From positions 1 to 8,616 of the forward strand of contig CATWQE010000097.1 in NCBI GenBank assembly GCA_958352855.1: 8,616 bases of DNA, read 5' to 3'. This document shows, one piece after another, positions 1 through 5,983 of this stretch (position 1 is the stretch's first letter; every line of letters starts with the position of its first letter). A program made the translations under genes and the position numbers. Source of the DNA: an uncultured Bacillota bacterium (GTDB lineage Bacteria; Bacillota; Clostridia; Lachnospirales; Lachnospiraceae). The notes under the pieces were generated by a model. That model was given only the letters and a program-made list of their open reading frames with translations, was not told the origin of the DNA and ran no database searches.

Positions 1-215
1 TCATAATTCCCCTCACTGTATAAAATACCGTTTAAGGTAACCCTTCCACTTGCTGGTTTTAATATGGTGGTTAAAACCCTCATAAGAGTGGTCTTGCCTG
101 CTCCGTTTTCCCCCAGTAATCCAAAGATTCCTCCGGGAATTTCTAAATCTCCATGCTTAATGGCTGTTACACCGTTTTTAAATCTTACTGTTAAATCCTC
201 AATATGAATACTCAT
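1..215 (-). CDS. ABC transporter ATP-binding protein, N-terminal part (cut by window edge)
   Basis: This is the first 71 codons of an ABC transporter ATPase; the rest lies beyond the left edge. The protein begins MSIHIEDLTV and has a complete Walker A motif, GENGAGKTT, at about residues 35-43, preceded by the usual beta-strand segment IPGGIFGLL. The phrase LKPASGRVTLNG at about 52-63 is typical just after Walker A. Walker B, the signature motif and the H-loop are outside the window. The ATG at 213-215 has a GAGAGGA ribosome binding site overlapping the end of the upstream permease gene, only 4 nt away, so the two are almost certainly cotranslated. It should energise the two permeases encoded at 220-879 and 880-1944, on the cytoplasmic face of the membrane. 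The substrate is unknown. The family call is certain; the subfamily is not. Confidence 0.93.
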   Translation of the reverse strand, partial: MSIHIEDLTVRFKNGVTAIKHGDLEIPGGIFGLLGENGAGKTTLMRVLTTILKPASGRVTLNGILYSEGNY

Positions 216-219
216 AAAT

Positions 220-879
220 TTATCCTCTCTTTCTTATGATTTCCGGCAATGCATCCAGTAAAAGCAGCCCAATACCAAAACATAAAACTTTTCCATACAT
301 CCACGTAAAATCGGCGGAATGTTCGATGTTTCTAAAGGAGTATGAAAATAAATTCCAGGCTCCCAAAAGCTTATCTCCACCTGTGGAATTCGTTGCAATC
401 CATATGATGAGACATCCTCCAATTCCCATCCACATATTACGAAAAATCATGGACAGCGTATTGGCTAATACTCCCCAAAAGAATACTGTGACAGTAATTG
501 CCAAAAAGTAAACCGCAAACTGTGTCCATTCACTTTTTGTTTCTGGGTGTGTCATTGGTTTTTGAAAAACAAAAAACAGCCCATATCCTGCCACCGCAAG
601 CAGTAACAAAAACAGTTCCTGTATTACCAGACGTTTTGTCATAGAAACAAATCTCTTTTTTAAGGGATAGAGTCTATGGACTTCAAAACGCTTACTCCTG
701 ATTTCCTGCACATAGGTGTCTGCACAAAAAACAGCAGTCAATATTGCAAAAGGCGCTTCTATTGCAAGCCCTACTTCGTGAGTATAAGTGACGCCACGAA
801 TCAGACTTAAAATCACAATAAAAGAAACCGCATAAGCAACCTTATAAAAGGGCAGCACAATCTTCATTTCTCTGTTCAT
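220..879 (-). CDS. ABC-2 type transporter permease subunit, 219 aa
   Basis: This is an integral membrane protein of 219 residues with about six hydrophobic segments (roughly 12-30, 36-53, 85-105, 121-143, 147-164 and 195-211) and a basic cytoplasmic stretch around 60-83 (RSKRFEVHRLYPLKKR). There is no signal peptide, soluble domain or enzymatic motif. Size, topology and position between a larger permease and an ATPase fit the smaller membrane subunit of an ABC-2 type exporter. The ATG at 877-879 abuts the stop codon of the upstream gene (TAA at 880-882). An AGGAGG at 889-894 sits 9 nt before the start, inside the end of that gene, so the three genes form one tightly packed operon. The role as a permease is inferred from context and hydrophobicity; I do not recognise a precise subfamily. 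Confidence 0.82.
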   Translation of the reverse strand: MNREMKIVLPFYKVAYAVSFIVILSLIRGVTYTHEVGLAIEAPFAILTAVFCADTYVQEIRSKRFEVHRLYPLKKRFVSMTKRLVIQELFLLLLAVAGYGLFFVFQKPMTHPETKSEWTQFAVYFLAITVTVFFWGVLANTLSMIFRNMWMGIGGCLIIWIATNSTGGDKLLGAWNLFSYSFRNIEHSADFTWMYGKVLCFGIGLLLLDALPEIIRKRG

Positions 880-1944
880 TTATATCCGCCTCCTTCTCCA
901 AATCTGAATAGAAATCAGAATAATGATTATGGATGCAAGGATTAGAAAGCTTTGATTTACAAGTGCCATGGGTGGCGCAGTTGTATCAAAAAGCTGTCCT
1001 GGAAACCGCACCATAATTGCCAGCGGTCTGCCCCAATACCCATAAACTCCTTCTGCATTTCTTCCTCCCATATTGGAATACACTATATAAAGAATCAAAA
1101 GTGGCACTCCGGGAAGGGGATTTTTAAATAAAAGCGAAATCAGGGTGTATACGCTTACAATCATCAACATATTTGGCACTATATAAAGTGCAGTGGAAAT
1201 CAGAAAATCCCACAATCTTACTTCAAACCCACTGTCTTTTGTATAAATAATACACAGCAGCCAGAACAACACATTCAAAATTGCCAGAGCCGACAGACAA
1301 ACTGCAAATCCTGCGCTTACTTTTCCCAGTATATACCTGCCAGCAGAAATGGGTTTTGTGTGGAGCAGTTCATAAGTGTGTTTTCGCGTATCCTGCAAAA
1401 ACAAAACGGACAACAGAAGCGTTGCAAAAAATCCCATAAACAGACCGGTAAAATCAGCAAACTTTCGGGAATAGTAAAAGGAAAAAGTCTTTGTTTCCAG
1501 CTTTTCATCCAGATATGCATTAATTTCTTCTGGTGAGCCTTTATAGTAAGTAGTATCCTCATACAGATATCTTGCTCCATACCAATCATATTCTTTTTCC
1601 AGATACGCATAAGCTTCTTCCAAATTCATCTCTTCAAGTTTTACAATCAATTCTTGCACCTCTGAATCTGACATTTCTCCATCTTCAAGCAATGATTCTT
1701 TTACCTTTTCATGCCACAATTCCCGATGTTTTTCCGGGTTAGCAGGAATATATCCTTCATACACCTCTGCAAGATAAATGGTATCAGGATAATCATTGAC
1801 GATTTCCTCTCCCTGCGCCAGGTAGTGTGTGGTCAGATAAGGGCTTGTTGCATCAAACACTCCATAAATAACAAGCGCAATCCCAATCCAGAATAAGGGT
1901 CTTTTTAGATAATTTTTAACCTCTCTTTTAAAAATAGCAATCAT
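880..1944 (-). CDS. ABC-2 type transporter permease with large extracytoplasmic loop, 354 aa
   Basis: This is the larger membrane subunit of the exporter. The protein starts MIAIFKREVKNYLKRPLFW, the amphipathic opening common in ABC-2 permeases. It has one membrane helix at about 17-33, an acidic, tyrosine-rich extracytoplasmic loop of about 130 residues (34-162), and then about five more helices (164-183, 209-233, 247-273, 279-290 and 331-349), ending in RRRRI. The frame is open further upstream to an ATG at 2004, but I chose the ATG at 1942-1944. It has a perfect AGGAGG (1952-1957) 7 nt ahead, and the extra 20 residues (cysteine-rich, MSFCCDLCYM) do not look like protein and would run over the promoter. 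First gene of the exporter operon. The acidic loop may contact the exported or sensed compound; that is inference. Confidence 0.86.
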   Translation of the reverse strand: MIAIFKREVKNYLKRPLFWIGIALVIYGVFDATSPYLTTHYLAQGEEIVNDYPDTIYLAEVYEGYIPANPEKHRELWHEKVKESLLEDGEMSDSEVQELIVKLEEMNLEEAYAYLEKEYDWYGARYLYEDTTYYKGSPEEINAYLDEKLETKTFSFYYSRKFADFTGLFMGFFATLLLSVLFLQDTRKHTYELLHTKPISAGRYILGKVSAGFAVCLSALAILNVLFWLLCIIYTKDSGFEVRLWDFLISTALYIVPNMLMIVSVYTLISLLFKNPLPGVPLLILYIVYSNMGGRNAEGVYGYWGRPLAIMVRFPGQLFDTTAPPMALVNQSFLILASIIIILISIQIWRRRRI

Positions 1945-1974
1945 AGATTTGCCTCCTCTCTTTGTTATCACCAG

Positions 1975-2004
1975 CATATAGCACAAATCACAACAAAAAG
2001 ACAA
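1975..2004 (-). promoter_or_regulatory. candidate promoter of the ABC exporter operon
   Basis: On the minus strand TTGTCT (1999-2004) is followed after 18 nt by TATATG (1975-1980), or after 17 nt by CTATAT. This would start transcription near 1968, leaving a short leader that contains the AGGAGG. It lies just downstream of the terminator that ends the kinase gene, so the exporter operon needs its own promoter here. The match to consensus is moderate. A second reading, TTGTGA with GATAAC, is possible but weaker. Confidence 0.45.
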
Positions 2005-2008
2005 TTAA

Positions 2009-2020
2009 AGGAAATTTCCT
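2009..2020. promoter_or_regulatory. 12-bp perfect palindrome, candidate regulator site
   Basis: AGGAAATTTCCT is a perfect palindrome lying 4 nt upstream of the candidate -35 element of the exporter operon and downstream of the kinase terminator. This is where an activating OmpR-family regulator would be expected to bind. The link to the neighbouring response regulator is inference; OmpR-family sites are often direct repeats, so another regulator is possible. Confidence 0.4.
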
Positions 2021-2026
2021 GTAACG

Positions 2027-2055
2027 AAAAAATCGGACTGCTTACGCAATCCGAT
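2027..2055 (-). terminator. intrinsic terminator overlapping the kinase stop codon
   Basis: On the minus strand ATCGGATTGC (2046-2055) pairs with GCAGTCCGAT (2032-2041) as a 10-bp stem with one G-U pair, closed by a GTAA tetraloop (2042-2045), followed by a run of T (complement of A at 2027-2032). The TAA stop codon of the sensor kinase is inside the loop, so the ascending arm is the last coding sequence of that gene. It separates the two-component transcript from the exporter transcript. Confidence 0.87.
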
Positions 2056-3220
2056 GAAATACCGCTGTTATTACAGCGCCTCCATATTCCTCATTTTCCA
2101 AAAGTAACTGTCCCCCATGCTTTTCACAATACAATCTGCTGATATACATTCCCATTCCTGTGTGTTTCAAGCTATCTTTTATATTCTGCTGATAAAACAA
2201 TTTCGTAACCTCTTCTCTGTCTGCCTGCAATCCTGCTCCGTCATCTTTAACCCTGATTTTTAATTCTGAGGCAGTCAGGTACACTTTGATTTCTACCTCT
2301 TTCCTTGCGTATCGAAATGCATTTGACAGGAGATTTTCTGTAACCTCTAAGATTACTTCCTTATCTCCCACAAATATTTCTTTTGTGGTCACGCCCTTTA
2401 AATGACAGCTTTTCCCCGATTTCTTCTCCAAAACATTTACTTCTGCCTGTATCTCTGTTTCCAGTTGCTCATACGTAACCTCCCCTGCCACCAGCTCCCT
2501 TGCGTCCAGACTACTCATTTTCCGCATAGTTTCTACAAATACATCCATGCGCTCAATCTGTTTTCTGCTTTCGCTTACCATTTCCAGAATCTGCTCCCTG
2601 TCTATCTCTTTTTGTAAAAGATATTCAGAAAGCATTTCCTGATACCCCTCCAGGACAGATAAAGGAGAACGTATGTCATGTGCAATGGCGGCCCGCAGTG
2701 CCTTTTCTTCTTCTATAGTCTTCCACAACTGATGATTATTTTGGGCAAGCTGCTCCCTCATCCGTTCAAATTCCTGGCATAATTTTCCCATTTCATCCTG
2801 ATTCTCATAAGTAATATGAAAATCCAGATGATTATCACTGATTTCCTGTGTTGCCAATTCCAACTCTTCAATGGGATTTTTTAATTTATGCTTGTAAAAA
2901 AGAAACACTGCTATAATACTTCCTGCAACAGATAGAATAAGCACTGTGAAGGTCTGCAGAAAATCGCAAACCTCTGATATGTGATAATCTGCTTTCTCCA
3001 TTTCATAGGAATGGGGTCTTGGAACATTCACGACATATCTGGCATCCTCTTCTGCTATTTCAAAATATTTTTCCTGGTCAACATATTTCCACCAAATGTA
3101 CTCCTGAACATTGCTTGCTGCCTTCATAATGAATACTGAAAGGAAAAAACAAACCAGCAAGCTGATTGTCATATACAAAACAATGGTTTTTCTTAAAGAA
3201 AGATTTTTTATTTTGTCCAT
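2042..3220 (-). CDS. membrane sensor histidine kinase (HAMP, HisKA, HATPase), 392 aa
   Basis: This is the sensor of a two-component system. TM1 is at about 11-33, a short extracytoplasmic stretch at 34-88, and TM2 at about 89-109. A HAMP-like linker follows (about 110-165, with NPIEELELATQEI). The dimerisation domain has the H-box AHDIRSPLS with phospho-acceptor His181. The ATP-binding domain has the N-box ENLLSNAFRYA (296-306), the G1 box DDGAG (326-330) and the G2 box TGMGMYI (354-360). All catalytic motifs are intact. The 55-residue outer loop is small for a ligand-binding sensor, so it may sense within the membrane or through the exporter. Its ATG at 3218-3220 overlaps the end of the response regulator by 13 bp, with only a weak G-rich ribosome site, which suggests translational coupling. 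It ends inside an intrinsic terminator. Confidence 0.95.
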   Translation of the reverse strand: MDKIKNLSLRKTIVLYMTISLLVCFFLSVFIMKAASNVQEYIWWKYVDQEKYFEIAEEDARYVVNVPRPHSYEMEKADYHISEVCDFLQTFTVLILSVAGSIIAVFLFYKHKLKNPIEELELATQEISDNHLDFHITYENQDEMGKLCQEFERMREQLAQNNHQLWKTIEEEKALRAAIAHDIRSPLSVLEGYQEMLSEYLLQKEIDREQILEMVSESRKQIERMDVFVETMRKMSSLDARELVAGEVTYEQLETEIQAEVNVLEKKSGKSCHLKGVTTKEIFVGDKEVILEVTENLLSNAFRYARKEVEIKVYLTASELKIRVKDDGAGLQADREEVTKLFYQQNIKDSLKHTGMGMYISRLYCEKHGGQLLLENEEYGGAVITAVFHRIA

Positions 3221-3882
3221 TTATATCCCATCCCCCATACAGTTTCAATATATTCATGTTCTGTATACATTTTTATCTTCTTGCGGATTCTGCGAATCAG
3301 CTCTGTCACCACCCTGCTGTCCCCTTCTGCATCATATCCGTTAATTTTTTCATAGATTCGTTCTTTCTCAAACACGATTTCAGGGTTCATGGACAAAAAT
3401 TCCATGATTTCATATTCCAGTTTTGTAAGTTCTACGCTCTGCCCTTTGATTTTCACCGTCTTACAGATATAGTCAATTACCAAATCGTCGTAAAACCGCT
3501 GTTCTGTCTTTCTGTGCAGTCGTTCCTCCCGTTTTAAATGGGCAATAATTCTGGCTTCTAATTCTTTCAGACTAAATGGCTTCAAAATATAATCATCTCC
3601 GCCTGACAGCAGTCCCATTACCCGGTCCTGTTCTTCTACCTTTGCAGTCAGAAAAAGAATGGGACAGGACACCGAGTCTCTGATTTTTCTGCACAATTCA
3701 ATTCCATCCATACCCGGCATATTTACATCCAACAAAATAATATCCGGATTTGTATTTATCTTCTCCAATGCTTCTATCCCGTTTTCTGCAGTGATTACCA
3801 CATAATGCTTCCATGTAAAGTAGCGGCTCAGCATTTTCAATAATTCTCTGTCATCATCAACCATTAAAATTTTATTATTCAT
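3208..3882 (-). CDS. OmpR/PhoB-family response regulator, 224 aa
   Basis: This DNA-binding response regulator partners the kinase it overlaps. The receiver domain has the acidic pocket DDD at residues 9-11, phospho-acceptor Asp52 in LLDVNMPGMDG, Thr79 in LFLTAK and Lys101 in LKPF, all canonical. The C-terminal half is a winged helix typical of the OmpR family, with LTKLEYEIMEFL, then SRVVTELIRRIRKKI and the ending VWGMGYKW. The frame is open to an ATG at 3945, but I chose the ATG at 3880-3882. It has AGAGGTGA just upstream, begins MNNKILMVDDD as family members do, and gives the usual family length; the extra 21 residues are hydrophobic noise. Likely target: the exporter operon at 1-1944, judged from position and the palindrome in front of it. 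Confidence 0.95.
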   Translation of the reverse strand: MNNKILMVDDDRELLKMLSRYFTWKHYVVITAENGIEALEKINTNPDIILLDVNMPGMDGIELCRKIRDSVSCPILFLTAKVEEQDRVMGLLSGGDDYILKPFSLKELEARIIAHLKREERLHRKTEQRFYDDLVIDYICKTVKIKGQSVELTKLEYEIMEFLSMNPEIVFEKERIYEKINGYDAEGDSRVVTELIRRIRKKIKMYTEHEYIETVWGMGYKWTK

Positions 3883-3976
3883 ATTGTTCACCTCTGGCTT
3901 TAGTATATCGCATAAAAAACAATAAATAAACAATATTCCAAACACAGAAAAAGACTTAAAAACAGAGAACCTTTGC

Positions 3977-4693
3977 CTATTGTTTTATAAAATGAAGCAT
4001 ATCATAAGGATAATATGGTGTTTCCTTCAAATCTTTATCATCTAATTGCAATATTTTTGCAAAAGCGCCCGCTTCAAAGCTCCAATATCCATAGTATATT
4101 TTTTGACTGCTCTTGTGCGCCTCATAGCATCCACAGTCTGTATTATACCATTCTTCTGATAAATATTTTTTCAATAAAGGGATTGGCTTATCAGCAAAAG
4201 CTGCCTGTTTCAGGGTCATATAATTCTTTGGAAACAGCAATGGTATATTTTCATTTGTATTATACCCCAGCATCGCATTTAGCATAAATTCAAATACCCA
4301 ATCTTCAACAGCAGTATTTTTAAGCAAATTTTTAATCCTTTCAATCTGTTCTTTCCCAACATCAAAAAGAACCGCCAGGGAAATCATCATCAGATTTTTG
4401 TTGTAATACTCTGGCTGGAAAACTTCTTCCCATTCACGACATAATTCTATAAAAGCATTCTTCAGAGCAGAAATCTTATCTCCCTTAGAATACCTTGCAA
4501 TCAAAATTCCAAGTTTCAAATCATGAATTTTGCATTTTACAGGAAGCACACGCTCCTGTCGTACTTCGCCTTTTTCTAATTTAAGCACAAACCTTTCAAT
4601 TCGCTTAGAGTCCTCTTCTATAAATTCATCAAAATATTTTTTGCTTTTCAATGTATCTCTCATATTCTCTACCCCAATTTTCCTATTTATCAT
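3977..4693 (-). CDS. PoNi-type immunity protein (DUF1910/DUF1911), orphan, 238 aa
   Basis: This is recognised as a PoNi-family immunity protein, known to neutralise PoNe DNase toxins delivered by type VI, type VII (LXG) or related systems. The N-terminal domain opens with MRDTLKSKKYFDEFIEEDSK (about 11-30), the usual DUF1910 start. The C-terminal DUF1911 part contains LLKKYLSEEWY and the characteristic YYGYWSFEAGAFAKIL, followed by LDDKDLKETPYYPYDM. The ATG at 4691-4693 has GGAGG 8 nt upstream. An internal ATG at 4661-4663 (MRDTLKSKK) has a weaker GGGG site and is the main alternative; a TTG at 4706-4708 would overlap the ribosome site. No PoNe toxin is visible in the window, so it appears to be an orphan immunity gene, perhaps protecting against neighbours or left over after toxin loss. 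Confidence 0.86.
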   Translation of the reverse strand: MINRKIGVENMRDTLKSKKYFDEFIEEDSKRIERFVLKLEKGEVRQERVLPVKCKIHDLKLGILIARYSKGDKISALKNAFIELCREWEEVFQPEYYNKNLMMISLAVLFDVGKEQIERIKNLLKNTAVEDWVFEFMLNAMLGYNTNENIPLLFPKNYMTLKQAAFADKPIPLLKKYLSEEWYNTDCGCYEAHKSSQKIYYGYWSFEAGAFAKILQLDDKDLKETPYYPYDMLHFIKQ

Positions 4694-4704
4694 CCTATTG
4701 GCCT

Positions 4705-4717
4705 CCAACTAAGTTGG
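4705..4717. repeat. 13-bp inverted repeat before the PoNi ribosome site
   Basis: CCAACT and AGTTGG flank a single central base and lie against the GGAGG of the PoNi-type immunity gene. It could be an operator, or a small structure affecting ribosome access. It is short, so chance is possible. Confidence 0.35.
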
Positions 4718-4736
4718 TGTTTTGAAGGGAATCAAA

Positions 4737-5120
4737 TTATATAATTCCGATTTGTTGAAGAAAACCAACTACCTCATAAAACTGTTTCTTCTTACCAATA
4801 TTCTTTAGCAGCACAAGAACGATAGTAGAAATGGCAATCTGCATTATTTCGATAAATAGCATCAAAAAAACACTTTTAAAAAGCGCTAATACACCTATAA
4901 ACCAAAACATTGTTGGAATATAATAATATATACATTTCATATCTGTTCGGAGTTTTTGTTGTAATTGCAAAATACAAGAACTATCATCGCTTATAATCTT
5001 TACTTGTATCCAATATAGAGAATGACCTCTGAGTTTTTTCCCCGTATAAAATAAATGAAAACAACTATTACTTTCTATTTTGCACAGCATCATATTATCT
5101 GTAGCAATATTCGATAACAT
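4737..5120 (-). CDS. hypothetical small membrane protein, two C-terminal helices, 127 aa
   Basis: I do not recognise this family. Residues 1-62 are polar with short alternating hydrophobic stretches (HSLYWIQVKIISDD, SSCILQLQQKL) that look like beta strands. Two membrane helices follow at about 66-83 and 85-106, and then a short basic and aromatic tail (IGKKKQFYEVVGFL). The ATG at 5118-5120 has AAGG close upstream, a mediocre site; ATG codons at residues 10 and 11 are alternatives. It lies 43 nt ahead of the PoNi-type gene and 47 nt after the tail-repeat gene, same strand, so cotranscription is likely. A soluble beta-rich domain plus two helices beside an immunity gene would suit a membrane immunity protein or an accessory island gene, but that is speculation. 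Confidence 0.6.
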   Translation of the reverse strand: MLSNIATDNMMLCKIESNSCFHLFYTGKKLRGHSLYWIQVKIISDDSSCILQLQQKLRTDMKCIYYYIPTMFWFIGVLALFKSVFLMLFIEIMQIAISTIVLVLLKNIGKKKQFYEVVGFLQQIGII

Positions 5121-5166
5121 ATACCTTGAAGTGTTACTTTCAATTCCAATACATTACTCTGTAACT

Positions 5167-5189
5167 TTTATTTTGTTGTCAGCATGTTG
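5167..5189. repeat. 23-bp identical direct repeat, copy A (3' end of tail-repeat gene)
   Basis: This 23-bp stretch is identical to 5803-5825. It covers the last codons (NMLTTK and stop) of the tail-repeat gene plus one base beyond. Identity of synonymous positions and the stop codon points to shared recent ancestry of the two 3' ends, or to gene conversion, rather than protein selection alone. Confidence 0.9.
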
Positions 5190-5377
5190 CTCTTGATTTT
5201 CTCAATTTCTTCTTTGGTTAATCCAGTACCTTTCATAATCACAAGCATGTCTACATCGTTTTTGAGCAAATTTTTAGCAGCTCTTTCTCTTATTTCCTGA
5301 TGTTGCTTTCTTATTGCCAGATTTACAGCTTCTATCTTTTCTTCTTCCATAAGTCGGAACACTTTTGTTCTGCTCAC
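5168..5377 (-). other. candidate internal translation product of the tail-repeat gene, 69 aa
   Basis: An in-frame GTG (5375-5377, reading VSRTKVFRLMEEE) has AGGAG at 5386-5390, 8 nt upstream. Starting here gives only the second tail module. The position is homologous to the internal start in the Rpn-like gene at 5983 (MTKVARLYEEE). The Shine-Dalgarno falls in codons for Leu-Gly-Glu, where it could arise by chance. No direct evidence of use. Confidence 0.3.
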
Positions 5378-5605
5378 GTAACTTTCTCCTAATATAGGCT
5401 TTATCATATTACTTCGAATTTCTTCAAATTCCTTTCTCAAAAGTTCTAATGATCTCATAATAATTAATTCATCAACTCCTGCCAGAATTAAGTTCTCTGC
5501 ATGTCTGATAGTTACTTTCTTTTCTGTACTTCTTTCAGCTTTTTGTTCTGCTGAAATAATAGCCTCTTGTATCTCTCTTTCTTGAAATTTATTTGCTTCG
5601 CTCAT
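5168..5605 (-). CDS. tandem Rpn-like C-terminal tail protein, no nuclease domain, 145 aa
   Basis: This helical, charged protein consists of two copies of the C-terminal module of the Rpn-like protein encoded at 5804-6658. Copy 1 (about 30-70) reads HAENLILAGVDELIIMRSLEL to FEEIRSNM. Copy 2 (about 77-145) has SRTKVFRLMEEEKIEAVN, then AAKNLLKNDVDMLVIMKGTG and IEKIKSNMLTTK. The neighbour has MTKVARLYEEEKLEAIN, ESLIKDEVDLLAIMRATG and IEEIRNNMLTTK. The catalytic PD-(D/E)XK domain is absent. The ATG at 5603-5605 has AGAGGTG 7 nt upstream, so the gene is intact rather than a random fragment. The last codons share 23 identical bases with its neighbour, which points to duplication. By analogy with RpnS fragments, it may bind and inhibit Rpn-like nucleases. 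Alternatives: a subunit-interaction decoy, or a decay product that kept a good start. Confidence 0.75.
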   Translation of the reverse strand: MSEANKFQEREIQEAIISAEQKAERSTEKKVTIRHAENLILAGVDELIIMRSLELLRKEFEEIRSNMIKPILGESYVSRTKVFRLMEEEKIEAVNLAIRKQHQEIRERAAKNLLKNDVDMLVIMKGTGLTKEEIEKIKSNMLTTK

Positions 5606-5640
5606 CTTTAAGCACCTCTATATTTATACTTTCACAATTT

Positions 5641-5722
5641 CTATTTGTTATCAGCATACATTATATGTTATAAAATTCAACGTAAGATTTTATAATGCTT
5701 AGTTTATATTTTCTTCGCTCAT
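5641..5722 (-). pseudogene. possible remnant of a third Rpn-like/tail paralogue
   Basis: On the minus strand an ATG at 5720-5722 begins a stretch matching the start of the tail-repeat gene almost base for base (ATGAGCGAAG, then one mismatch, then AAATA), but hits TAA after MSEENIN at 5699-5701. About 40 nt further on, 5641-5659 resembles the shared gene 3' end (ATGCTGATAACAAATAG against ATGCTGACAACAAAATAA) with a one-base loss. A paralogue whose middle was deleted would look like this. Both matches are short. Confidence 0.35.
5668..5695. repeat. 9-bp inverted repeat, AT-only arms
   Basis: TTATAAAAT and ATTTTATAA are separated by 10 bases between the Rpn-like gene and the tail-repeat gene. 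The arms contain no G or C and no strong U-run follows on the minus strand, so it is a poor terminator. It may be an operator-like site or simple AT-rich coincidence. Confidence 0.4.
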
Positions 5723-5802
5723 ACTATGAATCCATATTAGAAAACATAAGCATATAAAAGACTGCCTGATACATCTCTGTAAAAACAGCCTCTTAAGATG
5801 CC

Positions 5803-5825
5803 TTTATTTTGTTGTCAGCATGTTG
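5803..5825. repeat. 23-bp identical direct repeat, copy B (3' end of Rpn-like gene)
   Basis: Identical to 5167-5189 and in the same position relative to the reading frame of the Rpn-like gene. The two copies lie 636 bp apart in direct orientation, so recombination between them would delete the whole tail-repeat gene and its leader, leaving one intact 3' end. Confidence 0.9.
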
Positions 5826-5983
5826 TTACGAATTTCTTCAATTTGTTGTTTTGAAAAGCCAGTTGCTCTCATAATAGCTAATAAGTCTACCTCATCTTTA
5901 ATTAAACTTTCTGCCATACGAACAGTATGCTCATTGATAGCCTCTAGTTTCTCTTCCTCATATAATCTAGCCACTTTCGTCAT
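5804..5983 (-). other. candidate internally initiated C-terminal product, 59 aa (RpnS-like)
   Basis: Within the Rpn-like gene, AAGGAGGT (5992-5999) stands 8 nt before an in-frame ATG at 5981-5983. Translation would begin MTKVARLYEEEKLEAINEHT and end with NMLTTK, giving the helical tail without the nuclease core. The Shine-Dalgarno is encoded by two consecutive AGG arginine codons. In Escherichia coli, Rpn genes are known to make such small C-terminal antitoxins from internal starts. The match in layout is striking; expression is not shown. Confidence 0.5.

Noticed and set aside
236..511. Plus-strand open frame of about 90 codons opposite the smaller permease gene, and similar plus-strand frames across the window
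   Set aside because: They lie antisense to well-supported genes, lack ribosome sites and encode low-complexity or unlikely residues.
3902..3907. TATACT (minus strand) as the -10 of a promoter for the response regulator
   Set aside because: Transcription would begin at or beside the AGAGG ribosome site, leaving almost no leader, and no -35 match lies 16-18 nt upstream.
3945..4000. Direct repeat between the region near 3950-3971 and 8270-8295 as the two ends of the mobile element
   Set aside because: Only a loose match through an A-run (AAAAACAG followed by partly similar bases); not enough to call an attachment repeat.
5770..5800. CTGTTTTTACAG hairpin after the Rpn-like gene as a terminator
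   Set aside because: The stem is only 4 bp and the T-run is in the loop, not after the stem.
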